Shown here: piece by piece, positions 1 through 5,715 of the stretch | Numbering within the stretch: the first letter of the stretch is position 1 | How the letters are laid out: every line of letters begins with the position of its first letter | Translations under genes and position numbers: made by a program | DNA from: Candidatus Saccharimonadota bacterium | GTDB lineage: Bacteria; Patescibacteriota; Saccharimonadia; Saccharimonadales; Saccharimonadaceae | Assembly: GCA_017652715.1 (NCBI GenBank) | Contig: JAGCAL010000037.1 | Location: 1-6,134, forward strand | DNA length: 6,134 bases | Direction: 5' to 3' | Notes under the pieces: generated by a model | Databases searched by the model: none | Seen by the model: the letters and a program-made list of their open reading frames with translations, nothing else | What the model was told of the DNA's origin: nothing

Positions 1-711
1 AAATTTCTTCATAGTCGTAAATATCGCAAAAGCTACCCCGAAGAAGAATGCTCCAATATGAGAATCCGGACCGAAATAAGCGCGGTCATACAAACCATAT
101 CTGCCACCATATATCCCCATAAGAACAAAAGAAATAAAACCAATAAACAGACAAATCGAAAGAAGCCAAATTTCAGCACGTTTTACTTTTTTCTTTTCTG
201 GAGACGAAAAATTGAAAAAACAAGACAACACTAAAAAACATATAATACAAACCTGCAGCTCGAGCGCAAGAAACCAAGTTTGATTAAACAGATTCGGAAT
301 AAGCGAATTCTCGTATGTACTCTCAGTTACAATTGAGGCTATATTAGTCGAAAACGTAACTGCAAAAAGCGAGTTTTGACGAGCATTTGTCAGAAGATCA
401 GGATTAGCAAAATACGCAAGTGACAACGTAATAATCATGCAGAAAATCAGCGTCGGCAAAAAACGTTTCAAACGTTCACCAACGAACCTGAAAAAACTTT
501 TCGGTTTTCCAAACTTATTACCCTCTTTAATTTTTGTGCGCAACAATTTTTGCCCAATCAAAAAACCAGAGATTACAAAGAATATTTCTACAGCCAAAAA
601 ACCGCCAGGTAAAAGTCCAGGAAAACAATGGTAAATCACTATCAAAACGATAGCAATTAATTTCAATGTATCCAACCCAACTATTCTTTTATGGTCCGCT
701 TTAACGCCCAT
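1..711 (-). CDS. Acyltransferase family 3 (OafA/YrhL-like) membrane protein, C-terminus cut by window edge
   Basis: The 237 codons seen encode the N-terminal part of a multi-pass membrane acyltransferase 3 protein; this family moves acyl groups, usually acetyl, onto surface sugars or peptidoglycan. The start region reads RIVGLDTLKLIAIVLIVIYH. K17 and H28 form the family's R/K-X10-H motif in helix 1. GGFLAVEIFFVISGFLI follows at residues 36-52, then the basic ER-LKR-LP segment at 79-86, a W-LE-Q segment at 146-153 (like the usual SLxxEEQFY), and DSHIGAFFFGVAFA at 216-229. Several hydrophobic helices separate these. The ATG at 709-711 is the start because an in-frame TAA lies five codons upstream. 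There is no Shine-Dalgarno, but a -10 box sits six bases upstream. The gene is divergent from the tRNA operon. Its acceptor is unknown, and whether it has a C-terminal SGNH domain cannot be seen. The family call is firm; the substrate is not. Confidence 0.88.
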   Translation of the reverse strand, partial: MGVKADHKRIVGLDTLKLIAIVLIVIYHCFPGLLPGGFLAVEIFFVISGFLIGQKLLRTKIKEGNKFGKPKSFFRFVGERLKRFLPTLIFCMIITLSLAYFANPDLLTNARQNSLFAVTFSTNIASIVTESTYENSLIPNLFNQTWFLALELQVCIICFLVLSCFFNFSSPEKKKVKRAEIWLLSICLFIGFISFVLMGIYGGRYGLYDRAYFGPDSHIGAFFFGVAFAIFTTMKKF

Positions 712-723
712 GTTTATATTTTA
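712..723 (-). promoter_or_regulatory. -10 box of the acyltransferase gene, leaderless geometry
   Basis: Read on the minus strand, TAAAAT (718-723) is followed by six bases and then the ATG. Normal -10 to start spacing places +1 at or beside the A of the ATG, so the mRNA would be leaderless. No convincing -35 box or TGn extension is present. Confidence 0.5.
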
Positions 724-779
724 CATCATTTTTTTCATTTAGCTAGACGAATTTCAGTCTTTTATTTTATTCAAAAAGG

Positions 780-788
780 TGGTATAAT
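780..788 (+). promoter_or_regulatory. Extended -10 promoter of the tRNA-Lys/tRNA-Val operon
   Basis: TGG followed by a perfect TATAAT (783-788) forms an extended -10. Transcription should begin near base 795, giving a 5' leader of about six bases before the mature tRNA-Lys. No good -35 match is seen, which is consistent with an extended -10 promoter. The same TGGTATAAT string precedes hisS. Confidence 0.7.
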
Positions 789-800
789 AAAAACACTCGT

Positions 801-877
801 GGGCCGGTAGCTCAGTTGGTTAGAGCACGGGCCTTTTAAGCCCGGTGTCGAGGGTTCGAACCCCTCCCGGCTCACCA
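801..877 (+). tRNA. tRNA-Lys (anticodon UUU)
   Basis: A full 77-base cloverleaf. The acceptor stem GGGCCGG (801-807) pairs with CCGGCTC (867-873) with one G-T wobble. The D stem is GCTC/GAGC. The anticodon stem CGGGC/GCCCG encloses the loop CTTTTAA with TTT at 835-837. The T arm is GAGGG-TTCGAAC-CCCTC. Discriminator A874 is followed by an encoded CCA at 875-877. UUU decodes AAA and AAG. It is the first gene of a two-tRNA transcript. Confidence 0.97.
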
Positions 878-879
878 GT

Positions 880-956
880 GGGCGGTTAGCTCAGTTGGCT
901 AGAGCGCGTCTTTGACGTAGACGAGGTCACAGGTTCGACTCCTGTATCGCCCACCA
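880..956 (+). tRNA. tRNA-Val (anticodon GAC)
   Basis: A full 77-base cloverleaf starting two bases after tRNA-Lys. The acceptor GGGCGGT (880-886) pairs with ATCGCCC (946-952) with one wobble. The D stem is GCTC/GAGC. The anticodon stem CGTCT/AGACG holds the loop TTGACGT, giving GAC at 914-916 (Val; reads GTC and GTT). The T arm is ACAGG-TTCGACT-CCTGT. Discriminator A953 and an encoded CCA (954-956) end the gene. Its last 19 bases plus the next two are repeated exactly 183 bases downstream. Confidence 0.97.
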
Positions 957-958
957 GA
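938..958 (+). repeat. 21-base direct repeat, copy 1 (3' end of tRNA-Val)
   Basis: This stretch covers the end of the T loop, the 3' T strand, the acceptor 3' strand, CCA and two further bases. It recurs without mismatch at 1121-1141. Integrases often use tRNA 3' ends as attachment sites, so an att-type origin is possible, but no integrase gene is in the window. Confidence 0.85.
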
Positions 959-995
959 TAAACAAAAGAAGACCCTTGGGTCTTATTTTGTTTAT
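958..995 (+). terminator. Intrinsic terminator of the tRNA operon
   Basis: A 38-base inverted repeat begins two bases after the CCA of tRNA-Val. ATAAACAAAA at the 5' side pairs with TTTTGTTTAT at the 3' side, and the core is AAGACCC/GGGTCTT around TT. There is one mismatch (G968/A985). The T-rich 3' arm serves as the U tract. Because it is symmetric, it could also stop transcription on the opposite strand. Confidence 0.85.
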
Positions 996-1049
996 ATGAT
1001 AGCGCATACAGGAGGCGAGCCGAAGGTTCGCTCGTGGTAGGAGGTGAGC

Positions 1050-1077
1050 AATAATCCCAAATTTATTTGGGATTATT
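1050..1077. repeat. Perfect 13-base inverted repeat hairpin
   Basis: AATAATCCCAAAT and its exact reverse complement are separated by TT, giving a stem of up to 13 pairs with a small loop. It lies at the centre of the palindromic element. A T-rich tract does not follow, so a simple terminator role is unlikely. Confidence 0.8.
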
Positions 1078-1096
1078 CGAACCGACGCCCCACGAA

Positions 1097-1120
1097 TAGT
1101 TCGCCCTTCAGCGCGAACTA
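1097..1120. repeat. 8-base inverted repeat hairpin
   Basis: TAGTTCGC and GCGAACTA flank an 8-base loop (CCTTCAGC). The hairpin directly abuts the tRNA-Val tail copy that starts at 1121. Confidence 0.7.
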
Positions 1121-1141
1121 ACTCCTGTATCGCCCACCAGA
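1121..1141 (+). repeat. 21-base direct repeat, copy 2 (orphan tRNA-Val 3' tail with CCA)
   Basis: An exact copy of 938-958, including the acceptor 3' strand and CCA, with no tRNA body upstream: no matching 5' acceptor strand, D arm or anticodon arm is present at the right distance. CCTGT (1124-1128) can pair with ACAGG at 1008-1012, re-forming the tRNA-Val T stem around a much larger loop. Confidence 0.85.
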
Positions 1142-1174
1142 AATAAAACAAGCCTGAGAAGGGCTTATTTTATT
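1142..1174 (+). terminator. Second intrinsic terminator, after the orphan tRNA tail
   Basis: AATAAAA-C-AAGCC pairs with GGCTT-A-TTTTATT across the loop TGAGAAG, with one central mismatch (C1149/A1167). Layout and position relative to the preceding CCA copy the terminator at 958-995, but the GC core differs. It ends four bases before the extended -10 box of hisS and so insulates that gene from upstream transcription. Confidence 0.75.
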
Positions 1175-1177
1175 ATG

Positions 1178-1186
1178 TGGTATAAT
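1178..1186 (+). promoter_or_regulatory. Extended -10 promoter of hisS, leaderless geometry
   Basis: TGG plus a perfect TATAAT (1181-1186) lies six bases before the ATG at 1193. The expected +1 is the A of the start codon, so hisS should be translated from a leaderless mRNA. No Shine-Dalgarno is present, and the usual -35 position falls inside the preceding terminator without a match. Confidence 0.75.
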
Positions 1187-1192
1187 TAGACC

Positions 1193-2521
1193 ATGAAAGT
1201 AAACACATCGCCAATCTCTGGCACACAAGAACTCTTGCCAAATAAACAGGTTGGTTTTAATAATCTAAAAAACTTAATTGATTACTCTTACCAAAGCCAC
1301 GGCTTTCTAAATATCGAAACCCCCTCGATTGAAAGAACCGACATCTTACTAGCAAAGGCTGGCGGAGAAACTGAAAAACAGATTTATAAAGTCATTAAAA
1401 CATCCGAAAAAGAAGAAGACGTTAATCAAGCCCTAAGATTTGACCATACTGTACCGCTAGCTCGTTACATCGTAGAGCATGAAAATGATTTAGTTTTCCC
1501 GTTTAAAGTTTCTCAAATTGGCTTAAATTTCCGTGGCGAACGCGCCCAGAAAGGTCGCTTCCGCGAATTCTATCAATGCGATATTGATGTAATTGGCCGT
1601 GACAACCTACCTATCGCCTATGATGCCGACGTAATCTCTACCCTCATTGACACATTCGAATCTTTTAAGCTTGACACTCCGGTTCTAGCTCGAATCAACA
1701 ACCGCAAAATCCTAAAAGGGCTCCTGATTGCAATGGATCTCGAAGACAAAACTACCGAAATTTGCAACATCATCGATCATGCCGAAAAGGTTACTCCTGA
1801 GCAAACCAAAGCCGCACTTGAAGAGCTTAAATTATCTAAACAAGATTCCGAAAGCATCATAAACTTCATTAATTTCAACGGCCCTCGTTCCGAAATTATT
1901 ACCGAACTTAATAATTTAGAAATTGATGAAAAAACATTCGCCGAAGGTGTAGCCGAACTTGACCAAGTCTTATATCTTCTAGAATCAATGGGCTTAGGTG
2001 ACCAAATAATTGGTGACATGAAAATTGTTCGCGGACTCGATTATTATACAGGAACTGTTTTCGAATTCATTTTACCAGAACATAAAAATATTGGTTCAGT
2101 ATGTGGTGGTGGACGCTACGAAAATCTAGCTAGCAATTTTACAAACAAAAAATTCCCGGGCGTAGGCGGCTCAATTGGCCTAACTCGCCTATTCTACGTC
2201 CTTAATGAAGAATCCCTCCTCGAAACTAATGACAACCTACTAGACTACGCTATCATTCCCGTCTCAGAACATGAGTTTGACGAGGCCTTTAGTGTCGCAA
2301 AAAAGCTACGCGCCAAAAACCATAGCGTCACGACCATACTAACCGACAAAAAACTCGCCGACAAAATGTCCTATGCCGCCAAACTCGCCAAAAACGGCAT
2401 TGTTATCGGCGAAGCCGAAATTGAATCAAATATCTTACAGGTAAAAAACTTTGCCAATGGCGAAACTAGTGAACTAAATATGAGGGTCGACTCTAACCCA
2501 GAAGACTTTTGGGCCGATTAA
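1193..2521 (+). CDS. hisS: Histidyl-tRNA synthetase
   Basis: Class II aminoacyl-tRNA synthetase, 442 aa, a normal length, that charges tRNA-His with histidine in the cytoplasm; these enzymes act as homodimers. The catalytic core spans about residues 1-345. It shows RFDHTVPLARY (82-92), motif 2 FRGERAQKGRFREFYQCDIDVIG from 113, the histidine-specific RGLDYYTG (280-287), CGGGRYENL (304-312) and motif 3 GVGGSIGLTRLF (323-334). About 165-265 is the helical insertion domain, and about 350-442 the anticodon-binding domain. FDHTVP and YYTGTVFEF resemble the LRxDLTVP/YYTG type found in eukaryotes and some bacteria rather than the E. coli RPEGT type. The ATG at 1193 fits the family N-terminus and the upstream -10 box. 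The gene is monocistronic, with a terminator upstream and a convergent gene downstream. No T-box is seen. Confidence 0.97.
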   Translation: MKVNTSPISGTQELLPNKQVGFNNLKNLIDYSYQSHGFLNIETPSIERTDILLAKAGGETEKQIYKVIKTSEKEEDVNQALRFDHTVPLARYIVEHENDLVFPFKVSQIGLNFRGERAQKGRFREFYQCDIDVIGRDNLPIAYDADVISTLIDTFESFKLDTPVLARINNRKILKGLLIAMDLEDKTTEICNIIDHAEKVTPEQTKAALEELKLSKQDSESIINFINFNGPRSEIITELNNLEIDEKTFAEGVAELDQVLYLLESMGLGDQIIGDMKIVRGLDYYTGTVFEFILPEHKNIGSVCGGGRYENLASNFTNKKFPGVGGSIGLTRLFYVLNEESLLETNDNLLDYAIIPVSEHEFDEAFSVAKKLRAKNHSVTTILTDKKLADKMSYAAKLAKNGIVIGEAEIESNILQVKNFANGETSELNMRVDSNPEDFWAD

Positions 2522-4299
2522 TTCTCGTCTAGGAAAGCTCCAGACTGACGCGACCAAAGCTTCCCATACGCACCGCCTTTGTTTAGTAGTTCTTGATGCG
2601 AACCCTGTTCGACGATTTTACCGTTGTCTAGAACTACAATCTCATCAAGCCCAGCAATTGTCGACAAACGATGTGCAACAACGATAGATGTTCTATTTTT
2701 CATAAGATTTTTTAACGCTCCCTGAATTAAAGCCTCAGATTCTGAATCAAGAGCAGAAGTTGCCTCATCTAAAACTAAAATCGGAGCATCCTTCAAAATT
2801 GCGCGCGCTATCGCAATTCTCTGTCTCTGCCCGCCGGATAACTTCACACCACGCTCACCCACCATAGTCTCATACCCTTCCGGTAAATCATTGATAAACT
2901 CATCCGCATTGGCAAGTTTTGCTGCTTTTATAACCTCCTCACGTGTTGCGCCTGGCCGCCCATACAAAATATTTTCATAAACAGAACGATGAAACAAAGT
3001 TGATTCCTGTGGTACATAAGCAATTGCCTCCCGTAAGCTTCTTTGTGTAACATCTCGAATATCTTGCCCGTCAATAAAAATCGCGCCCGACTCAACATCG
3101 TCAAATCTCAGTAGTAACTTCGTTAATGTCGTCTTCCCTGATCCTGAAACTCCAACTAGTCCAATACTCTTCCCGGCTGGCACTGCTAAAGTAAAATCGG
3201 AAAACAGTTTCTCTTTCTGTTCTTTGTGTCGAAAACTAATATGTTCAAAATCAATCGCCGCTTTTGAAACCTTAATCGGCTTGTCCGTCTTGTCATCGAT
3301 AATATATGGCAAATCCAAAATCTTCACCATTTCCTTTGCGTCACCAAACGAACGATTAATATTACTTAATATATGATTTATTGTCCACATATTCGAAAGT
3401 AGCGAATTGGAAAGTGAATAAAGGAAAACTATTTGAGCTATGTTAAGACCAAACCATTCATGACTTAAAACAATCAAAACAATTATCATTACAAATGCGA
3501 AAATATTCACAACATTCATGGACAAATTACGCCAAAACGACACTTTTGCTACTGCAAAAGTCGCATTATACGTTCGCCTAGTAGCACGATTAAATCTAGC
3601 CTGTTCAAAATTCTCACGCGCATAAGATTTAACTGAAACTTCATTTGTAATTGAATCCGCAAGTTGCCCCGTCTGCTTATTCTCGGCATCCGCAAGTGCC
3701 ACATCATAATGCGTTGTTTTATAATACGTCGTTATTGATACTATCATATAGATAATCGCATACGTTAGCAGAATTAGAGCAAACGGTAAACATACAAACG
3801 CTGATACAGTAATCGAAAAAACTACCGTGAGGAGCAATGGATAAATGTCCCAAACAAAACTTGACTTAAGTCTTATAAACGCACCCGACAATTTATTTGC
3901 CGCCGAGGTCAAAGAACCCGAAAACTTATCATTATGAAAAGTCATCGATTGATTAATTACGGTATTAAAAGCCATCTGAGATAGATATTCTCCGCACTTT
4001 GCATCCAAAGACCAATCTAGCCAATCTATAATACGAATTACGCCTAAATTATTAATGGCTGCCGGAACGACGGTTAGCAGAATCAACCCAACATAACTCG
4101 AAAGCTCAAAATTTCCACTCGACAACTCACCGACAATACCAGAAGTACCGTAAGGAACAACAACGTTGGAAACAAAAATCCAAACTGGCACAAAAAATAG
4201 TATCAATATAGTCCGTATCTTATATCGCATCAATGCCATCCAAAAATAGTGCATTGTACGCTTATACGTCTTCGAATCTATTTGTTCATTTTTAGCCAT
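2518..4299 (-). CDS. ABC exporter half-transporter (fused membrane and ATPase domains)
   Basis: 593 aa, the usual size for an ABCB/MsbA-like half-transporter, which dimerises to export lipids, peptides or drugs across the cytoplasmic membrane using ATP. Residues about 20-310 are the membrane domain, with clear hydrophobic segments near 28-50, 66-90, 152-190 and 262-300. The ATPase domain (about 345-593) is complete: Walker A GVSGSGKT (383-390), Q-loop Q431, GERG (481-484), signature LSGGQ (487-491), Walker B ILVLDE (507-512), D-loop SALD (515-518) and H-loop H543. No key residue is missing and no peptidase domain is fused. The start at 4299 lies seven bases from a -10 box; there is no Shine-Dalgarno. 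It is divergent from glyS and overlaps the hisS stop codon. The family is certain; the cargo cannot be told. Confidence 0.95.
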   Translation of the reverse strand: MAKNEQIDSKTYKRTMHYFWMALMRYKIRTILILFFVPVWIFVSNVVVPYGTSGIVGELSSGNFELSSYVGLILLTVVPAAINNLGVIRIIDWLDWSLDAKCGEYLSQMAFNTVINQSMTFHNDKFSGSLTSAANKLSGAFIRLKSSFVWDIYPLLLTVVFSITVSAFVCLPFALILLTYAIIYMIVSITTYYKTTHYDVALADAENKQTGQLADSITNEVSVKSYARENFEQARFNRATRRTYNATFAVAKVSFWRNLSMNVVNIFAFVMIIVLIVLSHEWFGLNIAQIVFLYSLSNSLLSNMWTINHILSNINRSFGDAKEMVKILDLPYIIDDKTDKPIKVSKAAIDFEHISFRHKEQKEKLFSDFTLAVPAGKSIGLVGVSGSGKTTLTKLLLRFDDVESGAIFIDGQDIRDVTQRSLREAIAYVPQESTLFHRSVYENILYGRPGATREEVIKAAKLANADEFINDLPEGYETMVGERGVKLSGGQRQRIAIARAILKDAPILVLDEATSALDSESEALIQGALKNLMKNRTSIVVAHRLSTIAGLDEIVVLDNGKIVEQGSHQELLNKGGAYGKLWSRQSGAFLDEN

Positions 4300-4302
4300 A
4301 TA

Positions 4303-4316
4303 TGTTATTATATAAT
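4303..4316. promoter_or_regulatory. Symmetric bidirectional promoter between the ABC exporter and glyS
   Basis: ATTATATAAT (4307-4316) is a perfect palindrome, so TATAAT occurs on both strands in overlapping positions. On the minus strand TATAAT (4307-4312) lies seven bases before the exporter ATG, giving a leader of one base or none. On the plus strand the best choices are TGT-TATTAT (4303-4311), an extended -10 nine bases before the glyS ATG, or TATATA (4309-4314), which gives exact leaderless spacing. The whole gap between the two start codons is 21 bases, so the two promoters must share DNA. Confidence 0.7.
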
Positions 4317-4320
4317 ATAT

Positions 4321-5673
4321 ATGGGTAAATTAGAAGATATCATAAGCTTATGCAAGCGTCGCGGTTTTATTTTTCAAGGTTCCGAAGTTTACGGCGGTAT
4401 GGCTGGAACTTGGGACTATGGTCCGTTAGGCGTTACCATGAAAAGAAAAATCATGGATGAATGGTGGAAATATTTTGTCGAAAATCGTGACGACATTTAC
4501 GGCATCGATGCAGCAATTATTATGAATCCGAAAACTTGGGTTGCTTCCGGTCACACTACTACTTTTGCGGATCCACTTGTCGAATGTAAAGAATGCAAAT
4601 CTCGTTTTCGAGCCGATAAGATAACCGATGGTTTTACTGAGTCAATTACTACCGAAGAGTTTTTAGAAACGCATACTAAATGCCCTAACTGCGGCAAAGA
4701 AAACTGGGGACCAATTCGTAAATTTAATATGATGTTTAAGACTCATGTTGGAGCCGTTCTGCCAGAAGATGACAAAGAAAACCCCGAACTCGCAAAAAAC
4801 AATATTGCTTATCTTCGTCCAGAAACTGCGCAAGGTATTTTCACGAATTATAAAAACGTCGTCGACACAATCTATCCAAACATACCTTTCGGCATCGCCC
4901 AACAAGGCAAAGCTTTTCGTAACGAAATTTCTCCTCGCGATTTTATCCTACGCGATCGCGAATGTTCACAAATGGAAGTTGAATACTTCGTAGCTCCAGA
5001 CACATGGGAAAAATACTTTGAAGAAATGCGCCAAAGTCAACACGATTTTCTTGAAAACGTCATGAAATTACCAGCCGATAAAATTCATGAATTAGAAGTC
5101 CCAGCAGAAGATCGAGCGCATTACTCAAAACGCACTATTGATGTTATGTTCGACTATCCTAACGGCGAAGAAGAGTTAATGGGTCTCGCCTATCGCACTG
5201 ATTTTGACCTAGCTAATATAGAACGTGAATCTGGGAAATCCATGGAATATCGAGATAAAACTACTGGCGAGACCTTCATCCCTCACGTTATCGAACCATC
5301 AATCGGCGTTGAAAGGTTATTCCTGGCGATCATCAGTAACGCCTATACCGAAGACGAAATTAACGGCGAAAAACGTATCGTTCTAAAGCTCCCGGAAAAT
5401 CTCGCACCATACCGTTTCTGCGTCTCCCCGCTCCTGAAAAACAAACCCGAGTTAGTAAGTAAAGCAAGAGAAGTCTATAGAATTCTCCGCGAGAAGTACA
5501 ATAACGTAACCTGGGACGACTCCGGCAACATCGGTAAACGCTATCGCAAACAAGATGAAATCGGAACCCCAAAATGCGTCGTAATCGATTTTACTACACT
5601 AGAAGACAACACGGTAACCGTACGCGAACGTGACACAACTGAGCAGACACGCGTATCTATTGAAAACCTATAG
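4321..5673 (+). CDS. glyS: Glycyl-tRNA synthetase, single-chain alpha2 type
   Basis: 450 aa class II synthetase that charges tRNA-Gly with glycine; this type is a homodimer, unlike the alpha2-beta2 enzyme of E. coli. The start MGKLEDIISLCKRRGFIFQ is typical for the family. YGGMAGTWDYGPLG lies at 24-37. A four-cysteine zinc knuckle is formed by C89/C92 and C121/C124. RPETAQGIF (166-174), motif 2 FRNEISPR (199-206), MEVEYF (218-223) and motif 3 EPSIGVER (325-332) complete the active site. The anticodon-binding domain runs from about 360 to 450. The frame stays open 24 codons further upstream (ATG at 4249), but that extension is antisense to the exporter gene and lies upstream of the promoter, so ATG 4321 is preferred. 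There is no Shine-Dalgarno; the mRNA is probably leaderless or nearly so. Confidence 0.96.
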   Translation: MGKLEDIISLCKRRGFIFQGSEVYGGMAGTWDYGPLGVTMKRKIMDEWWKYFVENRDDIYGIDAAIIMNPKTWVASGHTTTFADPLVECKECKSRFRADKITDGFTESITTEEFLETHTKCPNCGKENWGPIRKFNMMFKTHVGAVLPEDDKENPELAKNNIAYLRPETAQGIFTNYKNVVDTIYPNIPFGIAQQGKAFRNEISPRDFILRDRECSQMEVEYFVAPDTWEKYFEEMRQSQHDFLENVMKLPADKIHELEVPAEDRAHYSKRTIDVMFDYPNGEEELMGLAYRTDFDLANIERESGKSMEYRDKTTGETFIPHVIEPSIGVERLFLAIISNAYTEDEINGEKRIVLKLPENLAPYRFCVSPLLKNKPELVSKAREVYRILREKYNNVTWDDSGNIGKRYRKQDEIGTPKCVVIDFTTLEDNTVTVRERDTTEQTRVSIENL

Positions 5674-5679
5674 TACTTA

Positions 5680-5688
5680 TGTTAAAAT
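5680..5688 (+). promoter_or_regulatory. Extended -10 promoter of the membrane protein gene
   Basis: TGT plus TAAAAT (5683-5688) starts seven bases after the glyS stop codon. The expected +1 is near 5695, giving a leader of about 21 bases. No terminator separates it from glyS, so read-through from glyS is also possible. Confidence 0.5.
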
Positions 5689-5698
5689 ATGGCCATAT

Positions 5699-5705
5699 AA
5701 AGGAG
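5699..5705 (+). promoter_or_regulatory. Shine-Dalgarno sequence of the membrane protein gene
   Basis: AAAGGAG, ten bases before the ATG at 5716. It is the only clear ribosome binding site in the window; the other four protein starts lack one. Confidence 0.8.
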
Positions 5706-5715
5706 AAATAATAAT

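Larger units (their letters stand above)
1002..1133. repeat. Palindromic, multi-hairpin non-coding element ending in a tRNA-Val tail copy
   Basis: The block is closed by a 9-base perfect inverted repeat, ATACAGGAG (1006-1014) against CTCCTGTAT (1122-1130). GCG (1002-1004) and CGC (1131-1133) extend it past one bulged base. Inside are three hairpins: CGAGC/GCTCG (1016-1020/1030-1034), a perfect 13-base stem (1050-1062/1065-1077), and TAGTTCGC/GCGAACTA (1097-1104/1113-1120). GGTTCG (1025-1030) can pair instead with CGAACC (1078-1083). No plausible protein is encoded. It could be a miniature palindromic mobile element, a structured RNA, or an integration scar. It matches no riboswitch I recognise. 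That it is structured is clear; its identity is unknown. Confidence 0.6.

Noticed and set aside
437..634. Open frame of 65 codons on the plus strand
   Set aside because: It lies wholly inside the acyltransferase gene on the other strand, has low-complexity basic content, and shows no start signal.
1060..1139. A second complete tRNA gene or full tRNA pseudogene
   Set aside because: Only the last 19 tRNA bases are present. There is no matching 5' acceptor strand, D arm or anticodon arm at the right spacing.
927..1151. Open frame of 74 codons on the minus strand, with WWAIQE near both ends
   Set aside because: It runs antisense through tRNA-Val and the palindromic block. The repeated peptide is just the 21-base tRNA tail duplication translated, and such antisense-tRNA frames are a common false call.
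957..1192. T-box riboswitch or other amino-acid sensor upstream of hisS
   Set aside because: No T-box sequence (AGGGTGGNACCGCG type) or specifier loop was found, and the hisS promoter lies downstream of the whole structured block, so the block would not be in the hisS mRNA.
1777..2019. Minus-strand open frame of 80 codons inside hisS
   Set aside because: It is a shadow frame within the HisRS insertion region; its serine-rich translation is the antisense of acidic and leucine codons.
4249..4320. Upstream extension of GlyRS by 24 residues
   Set aside because: The extension overlaps the exporter coding region in antisense, lies upstream of the only promoter-like sequence, and does not belong to the family N-terminus, which begins with the Met at 4321.
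4663..4993. Open frames on both strands inside glyS (4663-4905 minus, 4745-4993 plus)
   Set aside because: They are shadows of the strongly conserved GlyRS frame with no start signals and no recognisable motifs.
5360..5572. Minus-strand arginine-rich open frame of 70 codons
   Set aside because: It overlaps the anticodon-binding domain of GlyRS in antisense and has no independent support.
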